From contig OX291557.1 of NCBI GenBank assembly GCA_946406115.1, positions 3,690,501-3,754,500 on the forward strand: a DNA stretch of 64,000 nucleotides. The letters are read 5' to 3'. Positions 49,796 through 62,197 of the stretch are shown here, in pieces (positions within the stretch are counted from its first letter, which is position 1; every line of letters starts with the position of its first letter). The stretch comes from Apoda limacodes (taxonomy: Eukaryota > Arthropoda > Insecta > Lepidoptera > Limacodidae). A model generated the notes under the pieces. It had not been told where the DNA came from, did not search any database, and worked only from the letters and a program-made list of their open reading frames with translations. A program made the translations under genes and the position numbers.

Positions 49796-50219
49796 TATAT
49801 ATACCTCTGGTCTAATATATTTTTAATTAAAAGAATCTCTCAATCAAATAAATAAAACATATTTAATTCTACTTCACAACACTAGCTGCATATATACCTA
49901 CTCGAGACTCGACTCCGCACTGCATTCAGGTCAACGTATAAAATGCAACGAGCCGATGTCTGTGAACGTTCAGTGTAACGTGGACCAGGCGGCGACGCTT
50001 CCGGCGTTTATAGTGCAGCTGAAGCGCTTTGAAACCTTTTTCTACTACAATTTTTATGTTCTAAGAATTCACTTTAGCAGAGTAGGTTCATCAACATGAA
50101 GATAAACGACGCACATATTGTCTCCTAACATTTGCGGTGCTATAGCGCAGTTTATTTATATCATGGCCTGAACAACGTATATAAGTACCTGGAGGACCGA
50201 GCTCCACTCGCTTTTTTTT
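49796..50219. other. no gene seen
   Basis: A GC-richer patch at 49910-50030 shows no frame with a domain or flanking splice sites that fit the lectin-CUB gene. Confidence 0.35.
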
Positions 50220-50453
50220 AACAACAACATCTATTGTCAAGTCGCTTTAGTGTTGCTTAACAACGTCATCTGTTATCAAGTCGCTTTAGTGTTGCTTAAC
50301 AACGTCATCTGTTATCAAGTCGCTTTAGTGTTGCTTAACAACGTCATCTGTTATCAAGTCGCTTTAGTGTTGCTTAACAACGTCATCTGTTATCAAGTCG
50401 CTTTAGTGTTGCTTAACAACGTCATCTGTTATCAAGTCGCTTTGGTGTTGCTG
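50220..50453. repeat. 39-bp tandem repeat
   Basis: Five nearly perfect units start at 50259, 50298, 50337, 50376 and 50415 (AACAACGTCATCTGTTATCA and AGTCGCTTTAGTGTTGCTT), preceded by one variant unit. As 39 is a multiple of 3, a frame of 70 codons with a 13-residue repeat stays open; this is not evidence of a protein. Confidence 0.92.
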
Positions 50454-51844
50454 TGTCGGTAAAAATAATAGTATTACTACCCGACAATAGACGGTAGGTA
50501 GAGTCATACGTTTCAATTTATCATTGCCTAAAAACACGGATATAACGACGTTTTCTTAAAATGAAACCTAGCTAGATCGATTTATCGCCCCCGAAACCCC
50601 CCGCACACTAAATTTTATGAAAGTCTTTAGAGCCGTTTCCGAGATTCAGATTATAAATATATAAGAATTGCTCGTCGAGCCAACTAGCTAACAATCACTC
50701 CGGGACGTGAAGTGTACAATGATTTAATTTTTTTTTTACTACGTAACTAAGGGTTAAGATTGTGATATTGTAAATACGCCAATTTTTGTGCAAATTTTGT
50801 TGCAAAACTGTAGCATCTGAACTTCAGATTCTGAAAGATAAAAAAAATATGATTATAAAACTAGTTTTTGTTTAGTACTAGTATAGTATTATATAGTCTG
50901 TGCCTTAGGGCTCTTGTAAATCAGCACACATATACGGCGGTCCGTCCGGCACGTTTACTCGCACTCATTTTGCAACATATATACCAACCCACTTACAACA
51001 CTGCGCGCGATCCGTTCGTTATTCGTCCGGCTTCGTATGAAGTAGTTAGTAGCTCAGAGTAGACTATGTATGCTACTGCAAAATAAATTGTTTTATACTG
51101 GTCGTCAGTTTTTAAATACGTACATATATTGATTTTCTAGTTCGCAATATAACAGAATCAATGTGTTTATTCCTGGAAAACTGTCCATAATCAGTCAATC
51201 ACTCCAAGATATTTTATATATATTAAAAGACAAAAACAATAAAATACGTAACTTTATACGAACTTCTAATTCGAAAAGAGGACATGTAAAAGAGAAGTAA
51301 AATCTCCGACGTAGCTCGCAGAATCTGCAAGCTGATAGACCAACACCCGTTGGAGCAGGCGTGACAGACTGCATTTCGGAAAGCACGAGAAGCTCTACAG
51401 GTCGATTCACCGATGACTTTACATATAATGGTCGGTAGAAGCTAGATGTGAAAGACAGAGGGCAGTAGTGGACTAAAAAAACCTGAAGAACCTGGTGATT
51501 ATTGTCAGGTCTCAATTATCCTAAGTGCACCCCGCGTCCCGGTTTCGTCCGTTATTAGATTATTTATAAATTCATATTTTCTAAGCACATTAAAACGAAC
51601 GCAATAATAATACCTACATTACCAATTCCGCAAAGGCTGGTATTGATTTTCCACAATATTGGGGTAAATAATACGATATTTACCCACGAAAATAGTGGGG
51701 GAATTCGAAAACGTTGTGGAATTAAATATGCGGTACCTACCTAGTTGATCACACCCATAATGGTAGAATGAGGATTAAACACGTCATTAAACGATGTAAA
51801 GTTGGTGATACACTTGATTCGACAGAAATAAACTCAAATGAAGG
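50454..51844. other. no gene seen; possible LTR piece
   Basis: 50870-51095 has a GC-rich stretch (CGGCGGTCCGTCCGGCACG) followed by AAAATAAATTG, as in a retrotransposon LTR, but no partner was seen. The frame at 51195-51515 on the minus strand has no domain. Confidence 0.35.
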
Positions 51845-51852
51845 GAGTAAGC

Positions 51853-53117
51853 CATGGCCGGACCGTAAGTTTAGGGGGCCCTGGGCTAATACTACTTAGG
51901 GGCCCACCTAATTACTCGAAGTATAGAAAAAAATGAGACATTAAAATATTTGATTTATGTTATAATGCATTATGCCTTGGCGTTATACAACCGTAAATAA
52001 ATTGACAAATTATAAAGCAACCTTCCTTTAGCAAATTCTTTAATTTGCTACTCACATTCTAGGTTCTTAGTTAAATCAACATTTATGGTCAAAACGGATA
52101 AATGGTTAAGTCGTGAGTTTGACATCGTCGTTCTGTATTTATTCTCTATATATGCCATCCTGCAAAAGGAGCGCTCGGTTTCACAGCTTGTGATTATTAA
52201 GGTTAAATATATCTTTAACATTATATAGCAGTTCGGGAATACGTCAACAAGCTTCTTTTCATAAATAAATAATCTTTTAGAAACTTACTTGAATAAAGTT
52301 TGATTTGAGTTTAAGTTTGATATGATTTTGAGTTTGAGTTTTTTGAAGTACGATAGCTAGCTGATCATTATGAGATAAATCTGGGGTTGAACTATGAGAT
52401 AAAAATGGATTCACCATCACTATCGCGTAGTATTTTGTATCGTCATTATTTTTTTGATTTATATCTGTTTGATTACTTGTTCGCCCATGGTCTCAATAAT
52501 TTCTTCATACAGTGTTTTAGATAAATATGATATTTTCGACTTTGGTCGCAGCTCTCGGTGCTCTATATGTTCTCGAAATAAGAAAATATACTGTCGTCCG
52601 AAAAAATGACGGGGAAATCCCCGTTCCGTTTGATAGAGATTCATACCGTGAGTTCAGGGTTGCCAATGCGTAGGTGGCCATTACACATTCAATCTGGATC
52701 ACGATCAGCTACATTCCTCTAAAACTCTATCTACTAGTAATGAATAATTAAAAATACTAATTAAAAATGATAAATAATGGTACTTATAAATAATTCTAGC
52801 AAGATAGAAAGAGACAGAGTCTGAGAGGGAAACAGCGGAGCACGATTTAGATGAATGTGTAATGGCAGCCGAACATTTGACTGTCAGTTCGAAGTACCAA
52901 CACCTGAACGTAGACTTGAATAATATAAATTGAATGGCTTTGATTAATCGTAGGATTCGCAGGGCTGCAAACCATAAGATCTGTTTAATTTAATAAAATT
53001 ATGGATTCTTTCGCATTATCGTCTATTTTTGACTTTGACTTGACTTAGCTGGGGGCCCCTTGAATCCACGGGGCCCTGGGCTGAAACCCAAAAAGCCATA
53101 TGGTAGATCCGGCCCTG
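51853..53117. mobile_element. hAT-superfamily DNA transposon, 1265 bp, with target duplication
   Basis: Both ends carry an inverted terminal repeat: CATGGCCGGA on the left against TCCGGCCCTG on the right, one mismatch from the hAT-like CAGGGCCGG. The inverted similarity continues inward through the GGGCCCTGGGCT stretches near 51875 and 53075. The element is flanked by the exact 8-bp duplication GAGTAAGC at 51845-51852 and 53118-53125; 8 bp is the target-site length of hAT elements. The interior is AT-rich and non-coding except for a transposase relic on the minus strand. Confidence 0.85.
52459..52702 (-). pseudogene. hAT-type transposase relic
   Basis: Inside the hAT element two overlapping minus-strand frames encode a short stretch that resembles zinc-finger-MYM/TTF-type hAT transposases around the segment before the first catalytic Asp: REHIEHREL, then SKISYLSKTLYEEIIETMG and EQVIKQI. 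The frame changes within the stretch, and the rest of the protein is missing. Similarity is judged by eye only, but position and superfamily agree with the terminal repeats. Confidence 0.55.
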
Positions 53118-53369
53118 GAGTAAGCAGTTATCATGCTGATCCGGCATTTTCATTGTTTAAACTTTAAAGAACTTGCAAACTGGCACAACTCAGCCAGTTA
53201 CGCTTTAAACAACTCGCGTGACTTAAAAAAAATCGGTTCGTAATTGTATTTTTTTGTTTAGCAAAAGCCATACTCTATTGTTAGGTGTAAGGTCATCAGT
53301 AACCCTGACATACTTCTTTTAATTTGTCAGGCAAGACTAGGAATAGAAATTGAATGATTGTGTCCCTGG

Positions 53370-53590
53370 TCTTTTATAATACTGTTTATTAATTTAAAAC
53401 TGGTATTTTAAAACATACATAAAGCCACTTTCATCAGAAGCAGTGTTACAGTGCCTGTGTGTCACCTGTGTGTCACCCTGTGTCACGCAGGACCAAAGTA
53501 ATTGGTAAAAAGAGGCTGCCCCCATTACGATGCGGTGTGTATCAAGTCAATGGCCACCCCCTTCTGGAGAAGAAAGCCGTGAAGATATAA
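53370..53590 (+). repeat. dispersed, LTR-like repeat
   Basis: TTTAAAACTGGTATTTTA...CATAAAG parallels the TATA region of the copies at 56505 and 58225. It is followed by CTGTGTCACGCAGGACCAAA and GAGGCTGCCCCCATTACGAT, which parallel 58328-58385 and 9430-9470. Ends in an (ATT)n run. Confidence 0.5.
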
Positions 53591-54084
53591 GATATTATTA
53601 TTATTATTATTTTGCTCTTAGTGTACCTCTAGTTTTTACATTATAGCCCTATAACGACTTCGCACCGACTTTATGCTACACAAGCGAGACTTGTATTCCG
53701 TTTTGTGCAGTACCTAGAACTACAAGTGGGTCGCAGGGAGTGTATATTAAACCGACCAGTTTAAGTTGAACTCTTGTAATGAAAGTAACAGTCTTGTATT
53801 TAAATGTCTTAATGGCTTAGTAAAAATGTAAAAATGTGAATTAATAGGTAATTTTATTTCTCACCCACACACTGTCCAATCATTTGGTAATGGCTTAATG
53901 AATTTCGATGACATTGTCATAGTGATAACAATAAAGTGGCTAATTTGAGTATACCTATTTATAGTATGCCCAATCTCGCCTATAGTTAGTGAAAAATTGG
54001 TTGTACGTTGTAATTTAAGACTTATGGAACAAATATAAAATGACACTTTAATCCAGATACCGAAAGCAGTGCTGCGGTAATAAG

Positions 54085-54192
54085 CTTACCGCCTATCGCA
54101 CAGGTCTATGTAAAATGGATGGTGAAAAAGGGTGTTTGTGTATTCAGCCACTGGTTACTCCCTTCTGATCTTGGAAATAAAACCGTGATATT
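54085..54192 (+). repeat. fragment of the same dispersed repeat
   Basis: Carries only the right-hand words (GTTTGTGT, CAGCCACTGGTTACTCCC, AATAAAACCGTGATATT), in the order seen at 58395-58440. Confidence 0.45.
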
Positions 54193-55045
54193 TACACTCT
54201 CTTTTTTGTTATATAGCGGCATCTTAATGGGTTTTGAACTCTAAGATAAAATTCACATGACGAAAGTTGAGAAACGAAACACTGTGTATGAGGGAGCTTC
54301 ACTAAATGCGGCAGGTAACGAATGTTTGATAAGCGGTGTCTAGTAACGAATGTTTGATAAGCGGTGTCTAGTAACGAATGATCCTGGCGAATATTTTTTA
54401 TCACCATCGAGTGTTCCCGTGGTGTCAGTTGTTTGCGTAGGTAAAACCACAGAGCACATTACAGCTATACTCCATTTCACAAAGTATGGTACAGGTGCTA
54501 CGAGAATTTTTACTACATTTCCTACAGACCCTGGTAACCACAATCATGTGTATGTGTATGCAGTTCAGAAAATAAAATAAAAAATCTATATTTATATTTA
54601 TATATAAAATTCATATAATAACATTATACACTTATATTTCATAATCTGACACAAAACTGCATTATACTATGCACCACCTCGCTCTGTTAAAGGAAATATA
54701 GTATATTAATATAATACGCATACTCCTAAATACACCACTAAAAATAAATGGAAATAAAAAACTAGCTACTATGGAGATAAAATAAGTTGTAAGTTCATGC
54801 CGCTTTATCACTTCCACTATAATCTCGTTCTAAGATTGTCGTTTGAAGTTTTATAGATAGAAGCTGAGTGTCGCCGCTGCAGCGCTGCCGGCTCCTAAGA
54901 GAGAACGCTAAAGTAACCACGTTTCATTTGATAATGTAAACGAGAAAGCTGTAAAACTTTGATGATACAGCTGCTTGAAATGTTTTTTGTAAAAACTGGT
55001 TGCCTGTAAAGTCGGTATACGGGCGAAAGTTTTACGTGACAATGA
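54193..55045. other. no gene seen
   Basis: AACGAATGTTTGATAAGCGG occurs twice in tandem near 54317-54365. The overlapping plus- and minus-strand frames at 54340-54580 arise there and have no known domain. Confidence 0.4.
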
Positions 55046-55188
55046 TTTTATGTCTGTCTCTCTCGCTCTTAGGCGGGCGCGTGCCTCTCACTCGCTCTCA
55101 TTGTGAGCGCATAACGTGAGCGGAGCGTAACGCAGTTTCTTGAAGTGTCACCCGGCAAACCAATTTATAAGACGTTGTCACGTCAAAA
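55046..55188 (+). repeat. dispersed repeat, twin of 18348-18500
   Basis: Identical to the copy at 18.3 kb over its whole length apart from lacking 10 bp after AGGCGGGC. Same orientation, about 36.7 kb away in the other large intron. Confidence 0.8.
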
Positions 55189-55619
55189 CAGAGTTTATAC
55201 CTGTAATGAAAAACAGGGCCAAGTTTAGCAAATATGTGATTATCACAGTAAGTATCACTCAAGTAATGTTTGTAAATCCTAGGTTTTTACTAGCTTTTTT
55301 TTAACTTTACATTCTTTCTTTAATTCTCCTGCTGTCAAATATAACAAGCTTTTATTTTAGTATAATAGATTAAGTTTGACTAAAAAAAAGGGAACTTTTA
55401 TGTCGGTCAAAGGTAATGGCTTGTTTTAATTCAATTTCGTTATGTTGGTACACGAGAAATTACTCACTACATTAGAGACAGATGTAGTGGCTTGTTACAA
55501 CGCTTTGCTAGCATACTATTACCTCCTAAAGGTTAAAGTATACCTTCTAAAGTATACTTTAACTTTTCGTTTGAGTTGGGAAAAAACATTTCAAATATCA
55601 AGCAGACGTAGCTGAGTAC

Positions 55620-56590
55620 TCGTGGATGTACCATCGTCAGTTTCATTGATGTTTATTGACGTACATAAAGCTGTGGCAATGTATGTATGTTCATATCTAT
55701 ATGTATATAGGTTGCTTTTATGTCTGCAGAGAACAAAAACTGCTGATGAATATGTGGATTAGAAATGAGGTCATGCCCTTGAGACAATGAGGAGATGTAC
55801 TTTTTGTATTGTGTTTCTTTTGTATCGTTACATTATTTTATTTGGTTTGTTTACTGAAGCTTAAATATTGTATATGTGGACGAAGTGACGGGAAATGACG
55901 AGAAATCACGGGAAAAAAGTTTCTTCCTATAATATTTTTTTAATCTGCACAAACTTTACTTACCTCTATATAGAAATAAAGATATATACATACATATATA
56001 AAGTTCCTCGAGAAGCAAAAGTGAGTTATATTATTCTATCCGTAGTCTTTTTTACCGCTTATTAGGAGGCTATATACAACCTAATTTCATATTTTTTGCA
56101 AAGATTTCTTCGAATCCGCTGATTAAATCTACTAAAATTTAATGACTTTGTTATTCGAGATAAGGTTCAACACCTGAAAAATGTGAAAACACGATTAATG
56201 AACTTTTGCTCGAAAAAAATTGACTAAACTGACTCCTTTTCACGCCCTACATGTTTTGGCAAAGAAATCTTCAAAGTTCTATGTGCTATTAGTTTACAAT
56301 TTTCACTAAAGTATAGCCATAATAGTGCTTAAACCCTTACAAAAAGCATTTTTGGATAACACTTATGTATAATAAACTATAAATTTATTTCTTGTATTTC
56401 AATAAAAATGTCAATAAGCGATTAAGCTGCACTAATCACGCACGCTCAGTTACATATAGCTTGTCCTTGTTTCATCCCTGGTTTTACTGAAGCTTTCTGT
56501 CACGTAGTTCTGCCTCTTAATTTAAAGCTGGTACTTTACGACTTCTGGGGCATATATAAACCAACTTCGTCTAAATACATTGTAGTTGCA
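55620..56590 (+). repeat. LTR-like repeat, interrupted copy
   Basis: 55640-55990 (GACAATGAGGAGATG, GTTTACTGAAGC, GGACGAAGTGACGGG, TTTCTTCCT...AATCTGCACA) parallels 57940-58205. The TATA-like CATATATAAACCAACTTCG at 56551 parallels 58267. About 0.5 kb between 55990 and 56500 has no match in the other copy and may be an insertion. Confidence 0.5.
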
Positions 56591-57664
56591 GCGACGGGCT
56601 TCACGTGTTTAGATTTATTGTTATAAGATGATAGACAACATGTTTTTTGTGATTACCGATAATAAAATTCGGTGTTCCTTTTTAAAATTTGGACCTGTGC
56701 AAATTTCTATTCGAAAAAAGATGCAAATTCTAAAATAAATCTTTGAATTTAAATAGATATACACATATATATAGATGTACACTTTGTGCTTTTAGGTATA
56801 GACGATTTTCTTTATAATAAATTTTTGATATATCAGTGATGACTCAATGACTATTGACCTTAAGGTAGCTGAGTGCAACTCAAGGAATTCTAAGGAAGGT
56901 ATGAGTTTTGTCCGACACCGAATTGGTTTATCGTAAAGGGATTTCTACTTGTTAAGTAACTGGAGTGTAAAGTATTTTTTGTTATTCCTGCGGTACTAAA
57001 CTACCCATGTACCTACAACTTGTCAAGTGTGAGTCAGGCTCGCACACTAAGAGTTCTGTACCAACATAAAATGAACACTAACTTATGCAACCCTGATATC
57101 TACATTATGTAGTAAATAATAGACTGTAACCATGTCATACCTTGCCAAAGTGACCCCCACATTACAACATCATTGATATACGTAACACGTCTGTATTTGG
57201 ATCACTGAAATTCATATGTGTAACAAATTTCAACTAAGTCAGATCAGAAGATTTGGAGCAAATTGGCTGTGACTGGCGGACAGACGAACCTTATACCTTA
57301 CCTTATAAAACTTAGACTAACACAGTAGGTAAGTACGAAAGTGGACGTATGGTACTCTAAAAATCTAGTCAATTCAAAAACATACTAAAGAAATTTGCTA
57401 TTTAGCAGGCTATAGTTGTAGCTATATATAGTTACTTTACGTAAAATTTGCTAAAAATTAAATAGCATATGTCTGTTTCCATCAGTTCCACTATCCCTGT
57501 GTCGAATATCAATTGAGTTAGCTGCTTCGTGTGACATGAAGGAAGGTCGAACAAACTCACTTGCACATTTATATTAATATTTGAAAATGGCAACGTTTGT
57601 AGCTGATATAAGGTGCGTTCTATTGTCGGCATTAAGAGCTATGACATTGCATAGTCATAAAAAT
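56591..57664. other. no gene seen
   Basis: A repeat scrap GTGAGTCAGGCTCGCACAC at 57028 belongs to the type at 36821. No supported frame. Confidence 0.4.
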
Positions 57665-57874
57665 CGTTCTGTTCACCAAATGTAAACAAACAATATGGCC
57701 ATTAACTATTTTGACAGCACATCTATTGCTCTACCACCCGAGCATGTGCAGCCAATGCGTTGATTGCGGTCCGGAAGTGATGTCGTAGCAAATTTTTGGT
57801 CAACAGAATTATTGAATGTGTGCATTAGACAGCATTGAGCGCATTCACTGGGTATAATGCTTGTCAACAGAACG
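57665..57874 (+). mobile_element. MITE with inverted ends, 210 bp
   Basis: CGTTCTGTTCAC at the left and GTCAACAGAACG at the right form terminal inverted repeats with about one mismatch in 12. The reverse-oriented relative is at 39569-39790. Non-coding. Confidence 0.65.
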
Positions 57875-57929
57875 CCCCTATTATAATGTTACCAACATCT
57901 AAATATTTATTTCGAATACCTATTAGCTG

Positions 57930-58450
57930 TGGTAACATCGTAATGTTTTAGTGTTTACTGACGTCTGCAAAGAAAAATATGCTACGTTCATTTTTGTTGA
58001 CGATAATATGTGGTTAAGTAATGGAGATATGACCTTGAGACAATGAGGACATGAGTATTGTGTTGCTTTAGTTAAGTAACATTTTATTTTGTCTGTTCAT
58101 CAAAGCAAATATATTTTATTAGCGGACAAAGTAATGAGATATCGCGGGAAACAGTTTCTTCCTCAGTTTTTTGTAATCTGCACAATCTTTATTTACCTCT
58201 ATAGTTCATTATGAAGTATACTATTATATTCTATCTAAGCTGGAAATATACGACGTCTGAGGCGTATATAAACCGACTACCTATGTCCAGATACTCTGCT
58301 ATCAGAAGCTATTAGCCTTTGGGCTCACCCCCTGTCACGCAGGACTACAGTGTTATGTAAAAAAATAATGGGCTGTACCCGACATTATGATGTGGGTTTG
58401 TGTTCAACCAGTGTTATTGAGGTCAAAAACCGTGTTCTCGTAGGTATTTA
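57930..58450 (+). repeat. LTR-like repeat, most complete copy
   Basis: Order of signals fits an LTR: AT-rich left part, a TATA-like GCGTATATAAACCGACTAC at 58262, then GCTATCAGAAGCTATTAGC and CTGTCACGCAGGACTACAG. The latter two stretches recur at 53453 and 9430. No gag or pol region is adjacent, so this is at best a solo LTR; the exact ends were not found. Confidence 0.45.
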
Positions 58451-58526
58451 CCTGTTGCTGTTAAAAAAATTATATGTAAAAATCCGAATGAAAAGTAGTT
58501 TTGACAGTCTCTATAGATGTCAACCT

Positions 58527-58655
58527 TTTTTTTTATTTATACCACTAAGGTGGTAACCAAGTACACGGTCCGCCTGATGGTAAGCGGTCACCGTGGCCTA
58601 TGGACGCTTGCTACAACAGGGGTATCACTCGCGCGTTGCCGACCCTAAAACAATT
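58527..58655 (-). mobile_element. LINE 3' tail, minus-strand copy
   Basis: Reverse complement gives GGGTCGGCAACGCGCG, GGTGTTGCAAGC-like text, the CACCTTAGTGGTATAAATAA end and an A-run, the same tail as at 9300-9425. A severely 5'-truncated insertion. Confidence 0.7.
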
Positions 58656-58682
58656 ATCTAAAGAGTTACATATTGCTGTGCT

Positions 58683-58925
58683 GGGCGTTAAAGTCTACCA
58701 AAATAATTAGCTGTGCTGTGGGATATTGCTCTTACTCGACATGTTCAGGTGCCTAAAAAATCAAATCACGTCACCGCTTTGAGACCTGTAGAGGCATGCA
58801 CAGATACGATTGTGGCCACCCTGGACACTGTAATCCACGCGCACTCACAAAATCAACGGGTATCTGTATTGCAAGATGTCGTCGCTGTTTGTAATGTCCA
58901 TAAATGAAAATAAAAAAATTTAAAA
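58683..58925 (+). repeat. SINE-like or unknown dispersed repeat
   Basis: The right end GTCGCTGTTTGTAATGTCC followed by an A-rich tail resembles the SINE end at 46345-46365. One plus-strand frame is open for 64 codons and another is cysteine-rich with an internal stop; neither shows a domain I can defend. Confidence 0.35.
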
Positions 58926-60865
58926 TCCTTTATACGTCATAGATATCTGTTAAACAATTTAATATCTCCTACAAAGTAATATGATTATTTTATATATTGT
59001 GTATTAAACTGTAAATACATATCTATCTAGCCAATATTAGAAATAATAGAAATCATAATTCTGAAACTAAGTCGAGCTACATTTCACAGACGTGCATTTT
59101 TCTGTACTGAGGACGGGCAACATTGCTTGCATCTAAGTAGGAAGACCCTTTTGTAATCCCGTGTCTTAGTACCTATTTGAACAGCTTTCTATTCAGTGAA
59201 TTTAAACAAGAAAGAACTTACTCTTAACTCGCATCGGATCGCACACTAGAGAAATTAACAATGATATAACAACAAATGTATAGTGCAACAAACATTTTTG
59301 AGTATATTTAACTGAAACACTAGATCCAATTAATTCAAATAGTTCTCGATAAGAATCGGAAAATTATTTCTCGGTAACCTGAGGGTTTTTTTTTATAGTT
59401 AGTGAATCAGTGCTTATAATATTTTTTTTAGTTAGTAGTTTCTTATTTTTTTATTGTTATTTATTTATTATCATAATAAAAATAACAATTACTTTTTTGT
59501 TTTCTTAGTAACTCTTGTTATTTCTTTGGGAACTGCACATACATCTTAATAATAACAATACAAAATAAAACATAATAAAACTACGAAAGCATATATGATT
59601 ATATAGTTGTGTAAAACATTTCCATAAACATACCTAAACAAATATACGTTTGTTACTAAAATATTGACTCAAAAATCATAGTTATTTGCCTATATTAAGA
59701 AGCCCTCCAAATATTTTCTTATTATTAAAGACATGGAGGATACGGCATACGCACAGAATTCGCATTTTGGTGTAGAGATGGCTTGGCTGTGTCTGGTCTT
59801 ATCTACTAATAAAATATGAATAAGTGTTATTATTTTGTACAGATACACACACATATGTAAATTAAACGACAAAGATCTTCGTTCTTTTTTTGGGTTATTA
59901 GGTTAATCAGATATATAGATCACAGTGATGGAGAAGTTGTAGATACCTACATACTGCGGAAATAAGTGATGCAAATGTCGATGTTTTATCGATGCGGAAT
60001 ATTTTATTCATTCTATCTGAAGGGTATTATAGCAGTGAAGTAGCACCGCCATTACTTATTTTTAATTTACTCTTCGTCCAACAATATTTCAAAATGTAAA
60101 CGTAGAAATCATAACACTACTACTTAGTCATAAGCTACTATTGTTTCTGAAATGCGTCTGTGAGCTTTATTTGTCATTTCTACTAAAATTGGGCTCTTTT
60201 TTAAAATAGTTAGCTTATCACTAGTGGTATAATTTCTATGTTTTACATTTTTGAAATATGATTTGTACAAAATTTAAATATTGAAAATCATCAAATGACA
60301 CCGCTAGCTCGCTGTTATAAGACACTTAACTTAGCCCCCGACGCAAAAACGAAGCATAAGTTTAAAGCTTCTATTTGTGGTGCGTCATAGGACTCAAACT
60401 AATAAACTGCTATTATTCCTTTTTTTTTGTTTGAAGGTTGGTATAATTGAGATGGTTTTGAGCTATGTTTGGTGAAAGAACAAGCGATTTCCAAGATAAA
60501 TTAGATCTTTTGCTAGTGGCTAATTACTACATCTACCACTCGTCTGATCAACTAAAAATTACATCGTAAAAACGATGAAAATGAACTAACATGAAAACTT
60601 TACTCTGATGCTGCGACAGGTAAGTACAATCTGCAGACAACCTGACAACGAGACAGATTGCAGCTTTTAAATAGTACCTATATGATGATAATTCTATGAG
60701 TCTTAATAAGAAAATATATAAAGCAAGGATATAAGAGTATGTCCGTTCTTATACTACAATTCTTGCAGAAATATGTAAAAAAAAAAAACTAATATTTTTG
60801 TGTATAATTCTCCTGTACATTTTTACGTCACTGATCTCCCAGTAGTCCCGCTATATATATAAATA
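58926..60865. other. no gene seen
   Basis: AT-rich intronic stretch, no supported frame, repeat end or RNA gene. Confidence 0.4.
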
Positions 60866-62056
60866 CTAGCTTTTGCCAGCGGCTTCGCCTGCCCTAAATT
60901 TGGTTAACGGCGTAGGATTCTTACGGCAACTCCTCAATTATAGAAAAAAAAAACTAATGTGAAAATATTGATAAATAATGGTACCGCCCTTCCCCCTCAT
61001 GAATGCTCGCCGGCCTTGCACATCATAAATGCGCGCGCAGTACTTGATCATTATTTTGCTGACATGTTATTTTAAAACTGCGATATCTCCTAATATTCAT
61101 TGAAATTGAATGCTGTAAAGGGAAATGACGTATTAATTTGGATAAGGATTAATATCTATAGAAACACCTTCGCAAATAATGCATTATTTTAGAACAAATT
61201 TGGTTAGCATAAAAAAGAAGCCAACCTTAAAAGATAGACATATTCTGTAACGGAATTTTTGGAAGAACTTTTAAAGAGGAACCATTCTGTCATACATAAT
61301 TTTTGCGAATCTTAACCGTTTACGCGCCGTTTAAAAAAAATGCGCCTTTTCGAGTCAACGCCATTTAGTCAATATTTTTGAACTATTTTTGTTTTTAATT
61401 CGTCTCGGAAAACCTCTCATTACAAGCAAACAAGGCAGCAAGGCTGCCATAGTCGTCCGGACGTTTGAGTGGATATGGGACTGCTGGGCTGGGCTGCAAG
61501 CTGCTCCTGGGTTAATGCAGCAAAGTCTCTAATTTTACATTTCTTAGTTTTAGAAACTTGTTAATAATGTCAATGATCGATGTCTTCTTTTCTATGGGCA
61601 CATATTTTGGGTATTTACAATGAAGCTCAGAAATTTGCAATGTCTGGAAGGTGAGGTCGCTTTTTTCAAAATTAACTATTAATCCCAGACAATTAAATTA
61701 ATTTAAAGTGGCATTCAGGTATCAACTATGGTAGGATTCGCCTATACCTAAATAGTCATCAATATATATTATTGATAAAAACCCCTGGTTTCTCAGGTGT
61801 GCAACTACTTGTTTTAGTAGTTTTGTGAAAACACCTGGATTAATTAGCCGTTAAGCGGAAGGAAAAAAAACTCCAGAATTTAAAACATTCTTCATTGGTG
61901 CTCCGCTCCTATTGATCTTAGCGTAATGATATAAAGCCTATGGCCTTGGTCGATAAATGGGCTATCTATCACTGAAAGAATTTTTCAAATCGGACCAATT
62001 GTTTCTAAGATTAGCGCGTTCAAACAAACAAACTCTTCAGCTTTATAAATAATCCA
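60866..62056 (-). mobile_element. Helitron, about 1.2 kb
   Basis: The 3' end is GGCGAAGCCGCTGGCAAAAG then CTAG before a T (at 60865 on the plus strand). The 5' part near 61900-62050 has AAGCTGAAGAGTTTG and CGCGCTAATCTTAG, typical of a second common lepidopteran Helitron type, but the first bases are degenerate. The middle shares the phrase GGATAAGGATTAAT with 22015. No helicase frame is present. It ends 142 bp downstream (in the transcript direction) of the lectin exon. Confidence 0.7.
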
Positions 62057-62197
62057 AATGGAAAAGAGTTGCTGGAGAGTTTGTTTCTCAGTTGCTTCTA
62101 ACAGAACTTTTGATTTTTAATAAGGGGTAGTTTATAGTAGGGATTTATCGAGTTTCTTAAACAAAATAGAATTCGATTTTTTTTTTAAATGTCTTAC

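Noticed and set aside
58683..58925. Cysteine-rich peptide resembling an antimicrobial peptide in one frame
   Set aside because: The frame contains a stop, no signal peptide is present, and the 3' end resembles a SINE tail.
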